The notes under the pieces are model-generated. The model did no database searches and was not told the origin of the DNA. It was given only the letters and a program-made list of their open reading frames with translations. DNA of 64,000 bases from Calcarisporiella thermophila CBS 279.70 (taxonomy: Eukaryota > Calcarisporiellomycota). The DNA is taken from NCBI RefSeq assembly GCF_041956535.1, contig NW_027192200.1:577477-641476 (forward strand). The letters run 5' to 3'. The position numbers and the translations under genes are program-made. This document shows, one piece after another, positions 37,976 to 51,594 of this stretch (position 1 is the first letter of the stretch; each line of letters starts with the position of its first letter).

Positions 37976-40900
37976 ATGCGAGGTCAAGATCGCTATAATC
38001 GCGCCTGGATACCACCTTTTTCTCGCACTTCCTCTTATAACCATGGGCGGCCCACTTACCAGCAAGGAAAAGGTGGTATAGCTTGTTTCTCACTTGGATC
38101 CTGAGATTTTGAATTAATATATATAATTTCCAGAGACATATTCTAGAGTTCGTCAGCTTATTACAAAAGCATGCCAGGATAATGGAGATTCAAACTATGC
38201 GCGTCGTGGCAATGCGATTGGACAGTTAACAAGTCTCTTATACGATCGAGATATCGCACCTGATCTTCGCTTTGCAATCGATGAATGCTTTAAAGAAAAT
38301 CAAGAGACACACGACTTATTTCTCCTCTTTGAAGACTCCAAGTAAATATTCATTTTTATCTGATTCAATTTAGATATATTTTTTTTTACATTACATTCTT
38401 AGAGCCCCGCCTGCGTTCAAAAAATCCTTAGTCGAATGCATTGTCCAAATTGCTTTCATTTATCGTGATGATATTGATTATTTTGTACGGATAATATGGT
38501 CGCACTTAAACCTTAGCGCAGAATCCGTACGAAATAAAGACAAAGATAGGAATATTTGGCTTCTCACGGTGCTGCTTGAAGTAAGTATTTACTTCTCAGT
38601 ATTGTTTGGCAATATTTCATTTAGGATTTGAAATAGATTGTCAACCAAATTTCGAAGTTTGAACGAAATGCAGCTGTTAGCTCTTCTGCTATACTGAAAT
38701 GTTCTTCAGCTATTCTCTCTGGTGCGGAAACATTTCTAGATGCGATAGAGTCTCAGGAATTATTAGTACCAACCATCAACTTGATAGTAGCGATTTCAAA
38801 AATTTGTCCCTCAGCATTTGATAACGAATTTCAGGTGCAACTTAGCTCTAATCTTTCTGTACTGAGAGCATACTTATGTATTTGCATTTTAGGAAATAAT
38901 AAACCTGATGACTGGGTGGCAAATCGACAATTCTCTTACACTATCTAGGCAGCTCGTAATTGCTGGTTAGTATAATTTTTCAATATTACAAATGTAGTTA
39001 TGTTTTTGACATAAATGTTGCTCTATGTAGACGCATTTTGCCAATTTCGGCCATTATGGAAGAGCCACTATAGCTTTGCAAGTGATCTATTAAATAGTCT
39101 TCTTCGCAGAATCCAATTTTCAGTCGACTTTCGTCTATACACCCGTAATGACAAAAAGTTTGTAGCAAAATCTCATGGATATATTAGAGAATTGTCAGCA
39201 TTAGCAAGGTATTTTTAGTTAAATATTCCTATAGAGAATAGCTCTTCTTAATACTTTTTATTTAGCTGTTTTGCTGGATTGCTTAAGGCAATTATCCCGG
39301 TGCTTCCTGAAAATCTCGAGACTTTCGAGGATTTTCGTACTTATTCTTTGCACTCCATATTCCATATGGTCAATCAAAATCCACAACTGTACCAAATATG
39401 TTTGTATTTTCTGACTTTGCTTAACTATGACTGCATTATTCTAATGTCTAATTGTCTATTTAGTCAATGGTGCCGTATTTCAACTCAGTGTATGCAGAGT
39501 TGATAAAATTGTGAATCTACAACCTAAGATATTCAATTACTACGCTTCACAAGTGGAAATTGCAGAAAACAGCTCAGATTTAATATCAGGCGATTTTTTG
39601 GATATATTTTCCAAAATAATTCACGAATGGTTGCCTATGCTTCATCCGACAATTCCTTTCTGTATACTCGCCATGTCAAAATCATCTTTCATAATGAGGT
39701 TAAGAAATATTTCCCAGGCTACGGCAACTTATGCAATCAACCTCTGTCGAGCAGTTATCCCAAAACACTCTGATAGGGTTCATCAAAATTGCGTGCTTCG
39801 GTATCTTGTACAAGAAATTGTACACATAATCCGATACAAAGCTGAAGAAAACCACAGTGCTACCACCATCCAATGCGCAAGAGAGGAATCTGATAAAGCA
39901 TTAGAACTGGTTGATAATGAAGCATGGGAAGAAGTAAACGAGTGGTTTCGCACTCCCAATGAGAGCTTTATTGAGATAGAGTGTTTGGAATCGCCTCTCT
40001 CTGCATTCACTTTCAACATGTTGTTTTTAATTGAAGCTGGCCGAACATGGGGCGCTTGGTCAACTGTGATTTCCATTTCATTTGCGCGCATACTTTCAGA
40101 ATCTATTAATGGGAATTTGCCAACCTCCTTAGTCGGGATATTCTTAGATGAGTGGCGCAAATTGTCGTTAAGGTAGATATAACCACTGTGCAGTCATTCC
40201 GTCCATTGGCCTAACCAATAATATTTTTTACAAGTCAACTTCAAAAATATACAAATCAAAATATCTCGACCGAGGCTGTCGATACTAATTCGACACTTGA
40301 ATCAGCGTTGATTTATATGCGTGGAGTGTTCCGCACTTCAAATGCTGCTCCTTTACTTATCAAGAAAGTTTCAGCAAGCTGGTTTTGCGAGTTAGTCGAT
40401 ATCCTAAAAAATTCAACATTTATTAAGCGAAAATTAGAGACATACCTCTACGATATTTTGATATGCTTGATAAATGCTGCAGGTATGAATTCCAATCTCA
40501 TAGTTGAGATTATGAGCAAACCAGAGGTCTTCAGCTTTTTAACTTTTACGTTAACAATATCAGAAAATGAACCGAACCGTGAATTGCGCTTTTCCTTTAC
40601 TAATGCAATCACCAAGTGCTTTGATGTGATGAATCACTGTAAATTACCGACATATGTATTTAGTAAAATTGCACAGAGGTAAATCTGCTAAAATACTTAT
40701 TTCTTAGTTTGTTCTAATTATTCTAATGTTATTTTTTTCATTATCCTGACAGGACGAACGACATCGATGAAGAAATTGCAGAACTCAATTTCAAAATTCT
40801 ATGTCGAGTCAACCCTTTACTAGTTCTCAATGATATAGGCCTAAAGGAGAGCCCATTCATGAGAGAATTCAAAGTAATTATCAAATCTTTTGTAGACTAT

Positions 40901-43900
40901 ATTGTAGTAGCTGAGAGTCTTTATTGTGTTTAAATTTTTTTAATAGGAAGCTCTGTTCAGATCTTCGAATACAGGGGTTTTCCGTGCAAACCATTTTCGT
41001 ATTGTAATGACTCATCTTGGAATGAAGGACTTTTTTTTGCAAGCCGAAAACGAAAATGAATCATTTCGGATAGGAGACCGTGGAAACGACTGGCTATCGA
41101 GGCAATTTTATTCGTGCATGACTATGAATGAACTTAAAAAAGCTGGTTTATCCAACGATGATGGTAAGAAATGTGTGCCAATATTTTCACCCTTACAAAT
41201 TACGATTTTTATGTTCTAATATGATTGCTTTATCTAGTAAAACAGTCTTCCAATATGGCACAGATTGAAGTTTCACAAAATCTGCTAAACATGTGGGGTG
41301 TTTGGGAGTCAGTTCGATATTGTATTCTTTCTCGACTCAAGACGCCATTTGGAGGGCCGAAACAAGTATTTATATATGCATTTTGAATTGTTGGTATAAA
41401 TAAGGATATCTATTAACATTATCCTTCTTATTAGACGTTTGAGGCTCTAGAGACGAAGTTACGCCAACTTGTAACGGAACTATCCAATTTGGAAAGTGAC
41501 ATTCGTGATAAATGGTATGTATTTTCAGATAAAATTTAATATTTCATTAATATTAGCTTGTAATCAATAATCAGCTTAGTTCTGACTTCTGTATATTTCT
41601 ATGCTAATTTAGCCTAAGGCAGCTTCGTGATCTCTTATTTTTTATTGAAAGACTTGAAGTTTCAATTCAACACGCAATTACTAGCAGCTCTGTTTCTTGC
41701 TTTCCCCCACCTTCTAAAGCAAGTACCGTGTTTTTCCGTGCAAATCGCAGAGTATGCGAAGATTGGTTTAGTCGTATCCGCGGTTTAATCATTAAGGGTG
41801 CAAAAATTATTGGAGACGACGATATGACTATTCAATGTGGTTTTCAGGTAAAACCTCAATTTTTAATCATATTTCATCAATCTCTAAATAGGTCAATCTT
41901 TAGGCTCTTAGAGACTCTATTTCCTCTGCAAAGAACAATCAATCAAAAAACTTCCAAACATGGTTAAGTGATTATCAAGAAACTCTTGCAGACACCGGTA
42001 AAATGCCTTACCTCAGTTATAGCTTCTAATTTGTATGTAACCATTTGAAATTATTTTAGTTAACGCATTGCGAAGAGTTGGAAATTCAGATGCGATATAT
42101 GGATTATGGACATGGTCCAATAATAGTTTGCAAAATACTCAACATTTTTCAAAATCTCATTTTAAATGGTTAGAATCTAGCGCTCTCATGACAGAGGTAT
42201 ATTATTTAGAACTATAATAATGCTCAGTTGGATTAGGATAACTTCTTTCAAACTTGCAATTAGGAGCATTATGAAGATGCAATTCGTCTGATCCATAAGC
42301 AACTGCAAGATGAAACGAGCTTAAAAAATGGAAGCAGTATCCGCTATCTACAAAACAATGTACGATTTATTTAACAACATGCTCTTATTTTAAGACTTAT
42401 TTGACACGATTCTCAATAATTTTGTAGCTATTGGCATGCTATGGTGCGATAGGTGATCTTGAGGCCTATGCTACTTGGGAAAGGGCATTTGAATCATCCG
42501 AGATTTCTTTGAATAATATGGCATCAGTCCAGCAAGATTTAATTGAATCATTTGACCAGAGTGTGCTGCATGATGCCAGCTTAAGTGCAATGTCTTACTC
42601 TTCACCCGCCAAAACCAGTAACAGCACCCCAATTTCTTCAACGCCCGTCTACCGAGTTCATTTATTATTGGAATCCCCGAAGCTCGATATGAAATTATCT
42701 ACTGATAAGCTCTTAGCTGAACTTGATCGTCAATCGCTACTACGCATCCAATCCTTTGACGACCGTGGATTAATCTTGGCATTCCTTCGAAATGATGCAG
42801 TGATGAACAACCAATCACTCGCTCCGTTTCTCAAAGATTTCGCACTCTCTTTTGGAGAATATGGTCCTAGCTTGGACACACTAGAGCTAGCGAGATTCAC
42901 CCAGAGAATTCAGCTGTGGAACTCTCTCATGACTCAGATCTTTAAGTCCCCCAAAAAATCTAGATATGAAAACTCAAGTGCTGACTTTCTCCGCTATCTC
43001 TATATACGTTTTGCAAGGAAAAAGAGATGCTACGATCTGGCAAAATTCTTTTCCTCATCCACCAAATCAGATATTCCGCAGCTCCGTTTCGAGGTTGCGA
43101 AAACAATCTATTGCCACGGTCATATTAAGCCAGCTGTCGAAGAAATGTTTTCGCTTATCAACGATATATACCTCCCTTCTGCCAATATAAACAACCGCGA
43201 TTCTGAACTTTTAGGAAAGATCAATCTTAAGCTTGCCGATTGGAGCAGGGAATTGTCGGAAACGCCTACACAAATCTCGATCTTCAATCAAATGCGTCAA
43301 TATGTATGTCAAAATCCAGCCGATTATGAGTGCGATGTCCCAAGTTTATTTTTAGAGCGTGCTGTAAAAACAGCTCCTGGATACGGAAGAGCCTGGTTCA
43401 AATTTGCAACACATGCTTATAACTCAGGCTGGCAAATGTTCGAGAAAACTAGTGACATTGCATCCAAGAACACGAGAGAAAATATAGCTCATATATTTTT
43501 TTCCGATGGTCGCAGAATGAGGAACTTGACTCTCGATGAGATTCGTGACTCTGTTAATGTAAGCACCTAATATAGGTCACTTCAAAACCTTATTCAACAT
43601 GTTCTTCTCCATAGGAACTACTCAGCAAATACGCACATTCGCCTGACTCAACTTCTTGTATGTCTGCACTCCTACAGCAATCATTTCCGTGGGCCTCGGA
43701 GTATTCCTTGGAATCCGCACGGCACATTCTTTTTGACATAGAGAAAGAAGCTTTACAGCACTTTAAATTGGCCACATCATCTTATTTTAAAGCACTTCAT
43801 TTAATTGAAGTGGTGAAAATGACTTCAGAAGAGGTAACAGATAGTAATGAGAATTTAATATATAATTTATTGAAAGTATATATAAACAGGTTTCCCAGAA

Positions 43901-46900
43901 ATTGCTCACTGAGAAATCTACTAGTTCTGAGGCAGATTCCATCACAATCGTATTGCGACTTTTCAGATTATTAATGAAATACGGTGATGCTTTAGAGGCA
44001 CATTTCATGGCAGGATTTGCAAAAGAAGTCCGATCATGGGAAGCAATTATACCTCAATTATTTGCTCGGCTTGATCATCCGATTCCGTTTGTGCGGCAGC
44101 AGCTCTGTAAATTACTAGGAGATATAGCACATCGTTCACCAAAGCTTCTCATCTACGACACAATTGTTGGCCTGGAGTCGAGTAATACGAATATGATTAC
44201 CAAAGAGTCCCTCGCAGCTATTTACCAGTTACTTAAAGATGCCGATGGAATTCTAATTTCGGAGACGCACCGAATGATTGAGGAAACTCGCAAATTTACA
44301 ACTCTATGGGAAGAGGAATGGCTAAACACGATCGCAACGCTACAATTAGATGCCGTAAAAAGACTACAGCGAGTTGGAAAAGAGTTCAATCGTCTTAATA
44401 TCAACCCCAATTTAACCGAAAATCAGCGTCAAAAATTCATGCGAGAAAGCTATGATGCCATAATGAAACCAGTAATAACTACGATTTGTCAACTTCAAAC
44501 ATCCCTAAATGCAAATAGACAGTTAACTGAACATGAGAGTTGGTTCCTGGAAACCTTTGGTACATTGATTGAAAAAGCGTGTGCTGAACTACGGTTTCCA
44601 ACAAACATTTCATTTTACAGGCGGGGATGGGAGAGCTTCCAAAAGGTATATGCTTTATGCTCATAATTAATTTTGCATTATCTAACGGACGTTTTTTGAT
44701 GGATAGCTTCACCGCTGTCTTGCAAAAGAAGTTCACAAGGTGCGATCTCTGAAGTTCCGGAGTGTCAGCCCTTATCTATCTTCAATAAGTGGATCACAGG
44801 TGCCAATGCCAGGATTATATTCAGATGAGACTGTCACCGTGCAATCTTTCTCCATCGAAGTAACTGTTCTTCCTAGCAAGACTAAACCAAAGCGTCTTAT
44901 ACTTTACGGTTCAGATGGACGTGAATATCCTTTTCTTTTTAAAGGACTTGAAGACCTTCATCTAGATCAGAGAATCATGCAGTTCTTGCGTATCACCAAT
45001 GAACTCTTGAAACGAGATAAAAAAGCTGCAATGCGATCTCTTAGCGCACGTCATTATGCAGTTATCCCACTATCGGACCATACCGGAATGCTTCAGTGGG
45101 TCGATAATGCCCTTCCAATGTTTCATATATATAAACAATGGCAACAACGAGATCATGCAGCCAACCTTTTGCAGGGCAATAACGTTAAAACAGAATCCCC
45201 ACGTCGGCCAACGGAATTGTTCTTCGAAAAGGTCTCTGCTGCTCTCCAGAGGGAGGGAATGCCAGTCACAACACCAAGACGTAACTGGCCTCACCATCTT
45301 ATCCGTACAGTCTACGAAGAATTGATGGAAGAAACTCCTAGTGATATACTGGAGCGCGAATTCTGGATATCTAGCCGCAATCCTTCAGAGTGGCGGTTAA
45401 AGTCCGAATCTTTCTCTCGATCCATTGCTGTCATGTCGATTATTGGCTACATCATTGGATTGGGAGATCGACATATGGATAACATATTAATTGACTTCGA
45501 TAACGGAGAAGTTGTTCACATAGATTACAATATATGTTTTGAAAAAGGCCGTAAACTGCGTGTTCCTGAATTAGTGCCATTTCGATTAACTCGCAATCTC
45601 GAAACTGCATTGGGTGTAACAGGGATTGAGGGTAATTTTCGATCAGCATGTGAGCATGTATTGAGGACGATGCGGAATAATCAAGAAGTACTCGTTACTC
45701 TTTTGGAAGCTTTCGTGTACGATCCACTAGTCGATTGGAGCAGAAATGTAGATCAAGTACGAGAATCGCAACTTACTGAACTGCAAGTTAACATTGATTT
45801 GCTCTCTTCTCGAATTGGTAATATATTCATTTAAATTACATTATATTTTTATTTATGTATTCACTTTTTATTTGGATTTTAGCCGAGATGAAAAACCCAT
45901 TGCAAGAAAAATATTCGAAGATTCTTGACACCGCAAAACTTGCAAACGAATGTATGGAGAAACTAGTTTTAGGCACTGACTATGGTGATCAGATTTCTAC
46001 AAACGGAAATGATATCAAAACCTTTATTGGTAATCGGATTGATGACTTTGCGACTTGGCGTGCAAGGAATTGCCAACTCTTTGAAATTCTCGAGGTATAT
46101 GTCAAAAATAAGCATTTTGATGAAAATGATATAAATATAATGGAAATCCTAATTAAAATTATTATGTCTGAACAATAGGGATCGTTAATCGAAACCACAT
46201 TCTCAGAATTGTTTTTAGCTGGCAATCAAGTTCAATCACCTTTCTTTGCACAACCATCAACCCTCACCAATTTAGATAAGCATTATCAATCTCAGGGGGA
46301 AGTCTATGACCAAAAGCTAGCCAATTGGTTGTCTGAAAGAGATATCGTTTTGAAATCTATATTCGAGCATCTTAGATTCTATAAAACTATATGTCTCCCC
46401 ATTCGAGATCACCTTTTGGAAGATGACCCGGCTCTAATATGGAGAGCTTCAGCTGAAACCTTTCTTAAGACTAGCGATAGCGAAACATTGCAAAATATCT
46501 CTACTCTTGCGGTCTCCAAGGAATTAGACGCAAATATTTTAGCTTGGATGAATCAGGGCATTCAGTTCGCTATATCTGAAGCTAATGAACATTTTTCCGG
46601 GATCACTGAGATTCTGCAACTTCTTGCACCTTCATATTCAACGCAACCGAAAGAGGACTTCTTGAATAACCTTCAACATCAATACAATTTGGAAAATGGA
46701 CCACCTCTGATTCACTCCTGTATTATTTCATCGCTTCGATTGATATCCCTAAAGACTCTTAAGTACACTAGCTTGCCTCTCCACTTATCCTCAAGCTCCT
46801 CTATTCCTGATGATGATCGCTTGCCCAGCATTATCGAAAAAGCTTTTGGAAGTTCTAGTATTCGACCACTTGAATTCTCTGGCTTTTTCTCGATAATAAC

Positions 46901-49847
46901 ACAGCTCTCCGAGCTGTTGAGAATAGCTCTTTGTAAGTATCAAGAAGTTTTATCTTCGAGATTCTGTCGCTTACCGGTTTTTCCATTCATTAGATGCCAG
47001 TTCTGGGAGAATTCGAGTAACGCATTTATTGGAAATTACGAATGAGCTGACTACGTTCATGCAAATTCTTTTCTCTTTGGAATACAAAATCAACAACGGT
47101 GTACTTTTGCATATATTTGACTGGTTACGAATTAATCCACGCGGAACTAGCGATATCATCGAAGAACTATATCATATTTTTGAAATTATTAATTTGCCTC
47201 ACGATATTCATGGTCTAACAACAACTCATAGCTATGCTAAAGTGGTAAGGCTCATAATATTCCATTTTATTACTTATCACTTCTAACTAGCCATATCATA
47301 TTTTAGCATGAAAATTTCCAAGCATTTATTAACCGTCGAAAAAATAGCGGTGAAATCCACTTGATTCTACTTTTCGAGGACCTCTTTGGAAGTGTGGAAA
47401 CAGCAATAAGAAAATTACAAGTATATACTAATTGTTTAACAGCAAAAACTGTAGCTATTGGTAATTTATTGTTTTTTCACAGGACATTGCTACTTTGATG
47501 AGCCAGGCAGGAATTTGGACATTTGTACTCAGCGAAAATACCTTACCGACCCTACATCTCTATAAATATTTGGTAAATACTCTATTTGAATTAATTTAAT
47601 AATATACATGATGCTAAATTGCTACTTTAGTATATACGAGCAGTTTGCTGGAGCTGCTTGGAATTTTATACGAATCAGATCATCAAGAATGGGAATGAAA
47701 AGTATATATCTAATCTTGGTGTTACTACTCAATATCGTATGAAGAACAACACCGCTGCCGAAACATTGCGAGAGTTTTTAACTTGGAACGCTCAAAAGAC
47801 CTTATCTCCATTCCTGACAAATATACTATCTACTATTCAAATTTCGTTTGCTCAATTACTCCCAGGACGGCGAGATACAATCGATATTGATAATATTATA
47901 TCGACGATGGTTGAGGAGAAGATTATTTCTTACTCTTCATTCATATCGCTAAGCACTGATTTAGAAACTTATATGAATTTCAGCTCGATGCGGACCATTC
48001 TCAATATTGTAAGTCATTATCATTCCCATTTCAAGAGAATATAATTTTTATCATCATGCTTTCTTAGGTCAATATGCGCAAAGGTCAAGTGGAGACGGAG
48101 TTTCAACAGAAACAGTTTGAATTACTTCGTCTACAATGGATTAGTCTCTCCCATTCACGGGATTCGCATGTGCGACAACAGGTGATATTTTTGTGGCTAC
48201 TTGCATATTTAGCATGGTAGCTTATATATCTTAATATAGTTTTTGGCGAATCTCAGTACTGACCTGCAGCGATTATTGACTCTACAAGTCAATCTTCGAA
48301 GTCTAGCTGAAGGCCTACAGCCATTTGAAAATAGTTCTTTTGATCAGAGTAGAATAGCACAAACTGGCTTGTCCTCGTCGATGGCTGCTTTATCCACCGA
48401 GCAATTCTATGATACTATAAACTCTCAGCGAACCAAGCTAATGTTTAATTTTGAAAAGGTATTTTGAACTTTTTGAATCATTTTCACTCCATTAATTCTC
48501 ACCTCGTAACACTTCTAGATTAATTTTCTCACTGAAATATGTGAGCTTATATTAAATTTTGAAAACTTGCGCAGTCCAAGAGAGCGTACACAAATCTTAG
48601 GAGAAAATCTGGCTCGGTTATTAGAGAGTAGTAGGGATAGGCAAGTTCTTTAACTATTAGATTTTATAGTATATATATTGATTTATTTAAATTATATAGT
48701 GAACCAGCGGATCAAGTAAATACAGTATAATACTACAAATCTATTTGACTAATATCATCGTTGATGACAATTTTTTGGTAGTCAAATATAGAGGCCCAAC
48801 CCAATATGGATACCATAACCATAGTAGACACGCTGACCGATTTACGAGAGAATTGTGATGATATGCGTGCTCTAGTGACTGATATTACATCACTTCTTGA
48901 GCCGATATCTACCATTGAGACGGATGTTGATTTTGATGAAGAATTACGCGTAGCCAAGGAAAAATCTGAGGTATGCGATTATTTGAAGTCTTATTATACT
49001 CTATTATACTATTTTCACTTCGCTTTTAGGGAATATTTTCGGAATGGTCGAATTTTGAAGCCGCTTGTGACGGCCTGGACAAAATTTTGGGACAATACGA
49101 TACAACAACTGTCTCTGAGACTGATTCGGTGGATTCCAATCAAATTTTGAGAGGTTCAAATGAACTTTCTAAAGAAGCGGTAAGTCTACTTCTACATTAA
49201 TTTATATGAATCAATTCATCGATATCTGACTATGTTATACAAGCCTCATGTCGTCAGTGACCTAACGGAAAGTTTAAAGCAGTTTTTCGAAATGCTTAAG
49301 GCTTTTGAAGGCTCATTTATATCGCCCATTTCTCCTGATCAATTAACGCCGATAAAACAAAGCTTTGAGGAACGATATCAAAGCTCACATGAACTTGGTT
49401 ACGAGAAGCCATCAGCCATGACCCTCTCCATCTCTATAAATAATCGCCACGAATCAGATGGCATGTCTCAGCTATCATATTCTGGAGTTATCTCAGATGC
49501 TGATGCAGATGCACCAAATAGAAAGAAAAATCAAGGCAAAATAGGTAATTTTTGAGAATAATAGATATAATACTTCGAAGATGAATATTAATCATGGCTA
49601 CTGGTTTAGAGCAACGCAATGAATACGCTGTTAGTGTACTGAGACGAGTTAGAGAAAAATTAGAAGGGATTGATTTTGAAAATAAGATACAAGCAGTTTC
49701 AGAACAAGTAATGGCTTTCCTATTATCCCCTTAGTCCGCTTTTTTATTAATGTAGCTCTGATAAACCAGGTCTCGAATGCAATCAATGAAGCGATGAGTA
49801 TAGATAATCTATGCGCGATGTATGAAGGCTGGACACCCTGGATATAA
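37976..49847 (+). CDS. SMG1: SMG1, PI3K-related kinase of nonsense-mediated decay
   Basis: Phosphorylates UPF1 to trigger nonsense-mediated mRNA decay. 36 exons, 3209 aa (human 3661): 37976-38072, 38134-38341, 38403-38580, 38637-38834, 38893-38965, 39031-39208, 39266-39399, 39464-40172, 40235-40678, 40753-40873, 40947-41163, 41238-41365, 41435-41514, 41613-41847, 41904-41997, 42060-42196, 42264-42359, 42428-43558, 43615-43833, 43890-44645, 44707-45817, 45883-46094, 46179-46932, 46994-47244, 47307-47420, 47483-47572, 47631-48008, 48068-48181, 48240-48458, 48519-48640, 48700-48715, 48782-48970, 49030-49179, 49244-49544, 49610-49707, 49770-49847. Helical HEAT/FAT part with FFRANRRVCEDWFSRIRGLI; kinase with YPFLFKGLEDLHLD, GLGDRHMDN (Asp ~2064) and SMG1-type HIDYNICFEKG. 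An insert of about 1,200 aa leads to a FATC ending NLCAMYEGWTPWI. Intron 30 is GC-AG; exon 31 is 16 nt. Confidence 0.95.
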
Positions 49848-50033
49848 TCCCCCTTATCCTTTAGTTTCCATCCACCAAAAGGTATTTTTGATTTTCTTCT
49901 AACAGCAAGATAAAATTCTTGGGTATGCAAGTGAATTCAAAGATCTTGGTGGAATGTCATTATATAATACAAAAAATATTGAAAGTATTAAACTATATAG
50001 AAATTTGACTGGCAAATAAGAATAGTAAGAAAA

Positions 50034-50810
50034 TTACAAATATACCTAAAAGTTCTAATAAATTATTCAAATGAAAACAACAAAGAACGAATATAAAAAC
50101 GAGAAAACAAGGAAAATATCCCTTCATTACAGATATATATTCAACTTGGACACCAGCGTCTGTCTCATCCAACACAATTTTTGAGCTAGCTTGGAGTTGG
50201 CTTAAGATCCAATTGTTTTCTCGAATAATGGAGAGAGTCTTGTTTAATTTCACGAGACGCTCTTCCGCTAAGGCATTATCGTGGGTTATATCGTTATATG
50301 TATTTGACATTATATTATCTAATTCCAGCGCATTAGACGTGTTTAATGGCTAAATATATAAATTATTGTTAAAAGTTGGAAGAAACGCTATAATAGGTGA
50401 AGCTTCACCTCGACGCCTAATGGAAGTGAATTTCGCTCGATATAATCACTTTTATCCCCTCTACCAGAAGCCGAGGGTGAGCGCATATCTGAACGAATAT
50501 ATCGGTGGGCGGAATGCATCGTCCGTTTGATTTTTGAAAATTCATGACTAGTGCCAATATATTTGGGAAAAAGAGGAGTCCAAACTCTGGTTCCAGGCAT
50601 CGCAGGTGTCTTAGGTGTATTAGTAGCTATATGTCGGTTCATTTTTCTACTATCGCTCTCCTTGCGATTATCACTAACATCGTCGCTTTGAGGTATTTTC
50701 AACTTGTTTTGATTTTTTGATTTAATCGCCTGATTGAGTTTCTGAGGATAGGGTGTCCATGCAGTAGTACCCGGCATCTCTCCTGCTGGAGGAACTAATG
50801 TCCAACTCAT
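50034..50810 (-). CDS. Unrecognised protein with duplicated MPGTxxWTP motif
   Basis: No family recognised. Three exons (50810-50409, 50349-50131, 50045-50034) give 210 aa; the last exon adds only VYL. The first 60 residues contain a repeated motif, MPGTTAWTPYPQK and MPGTRVWTPLFPKY, separated by a polar linker. That spacing looks like two copies of a short linear binding motif. The centre is Arg/Ser/His-rich (HSAHRYIRSDMRSPSASGRG). The C-terminal half is a likely coiled coil (NALAEERLVKLNKTLSIIREN, LSQLQASSKIVLDE). It lies tail-to-tail with SMG1. The frame joins cleanly at both introns, supporting a real gene. The last exon is the weakest part. Confidence 0.55.
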
Positions 50811-51504
50811 CTCAAATTTGTGTAAAGAAGAATCGCAGACAAAAGCTATTTAAAAATTATAGTTTTAAATATTTCATACAATTAGAAATAATATTCTTAA
50901 TTACGCGAATATTTTAAAGCTATTGCGGCAGGCGATAAGCCACATTCGACTCTATTGTTACATTCTGGACTCCCTTGTGAAAATATTTTTGGCTTTAACA
51001 ATAACGGTCAAAAATCTATAAACGATATATAAACGATATATAAATTACTGCGATAAATATGAGGAAAAATTTATTGAGTGATTTGAATACTCTTTAGAGC
51101 TTTTATCCAAGTTAACTTTAAAGATTACGGTACTCAAAAATAAGGCGCCTTATATACTACGCAAAATACTTAATGTACAGTATATTATCTCAGTAACCGC
51201 AGAAAGTTGAATCAGATAAAACACATAGTATTTTAGTAACTCAGATATACGAGATAAATACTATACTTAGTCGCTTGAATAGATACTCATACGTATCCAT
51301 TTATATCACACCTGATTCCATCTATTAATAAAGCGCTGCCTAACCAAATAAACGCAAAAAGCCCGCTATAATTGAACGTAGCTAGAAAAGAAGCCAAAAT
51401 AAATAGCTTTATCTTGTACGCATTTGCTTCGTAAGTGAGAAAGTTGAAATTGAAATTGTGAAATAAAATACATAATTATGCCTTGAACTACTCATGACAA
51501 AAGC

Positions 51505-51543
51505 TGACGTGCCAATTTGACAATAGAGTCAATTGACACGTCA
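51505..51543. promoter_or_regulatory. Imperfect inverted repeat with TGACGTG / CACGTCA arms
   Basis: Left arm TGACGTGCCAATTTGAC and right arm GTCAATTGACACGTCA face each other across a short loop, 52 bases before ignoring the TATA box and ATG. The arms carry a CRE/G-box-like core read by bZIP factors. Function is inferred from symmetry and position upstream of the 51595 gene. Confidence 0.5.
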
Positions 51544-51557
51544 AACTTGTGCTTGAG

Positions 51558-51565
51558 TATAAATA
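51558..51565 (+). promoter_or_regulatory. TATA box
   Basis: TATAAATA lies 37 bases before ATG 51595, a compact promoter directly following the inverted repeat. Confidence 0.55.
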
Positions 51566-51594
51566 CGCAATTTTTAGGATGATTCAAGTCAACA

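Larger units (their letters stand above)
50811..51594. other. AT-rich divergent intergenic region
   Basis: No exon was seen. A short direct repeat of ATAAACGATAT occurs at about 51018-51045. A CRE-like inverted repeat and a TATA box near the right end face the gene at 51595. Confidence 0.55.
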
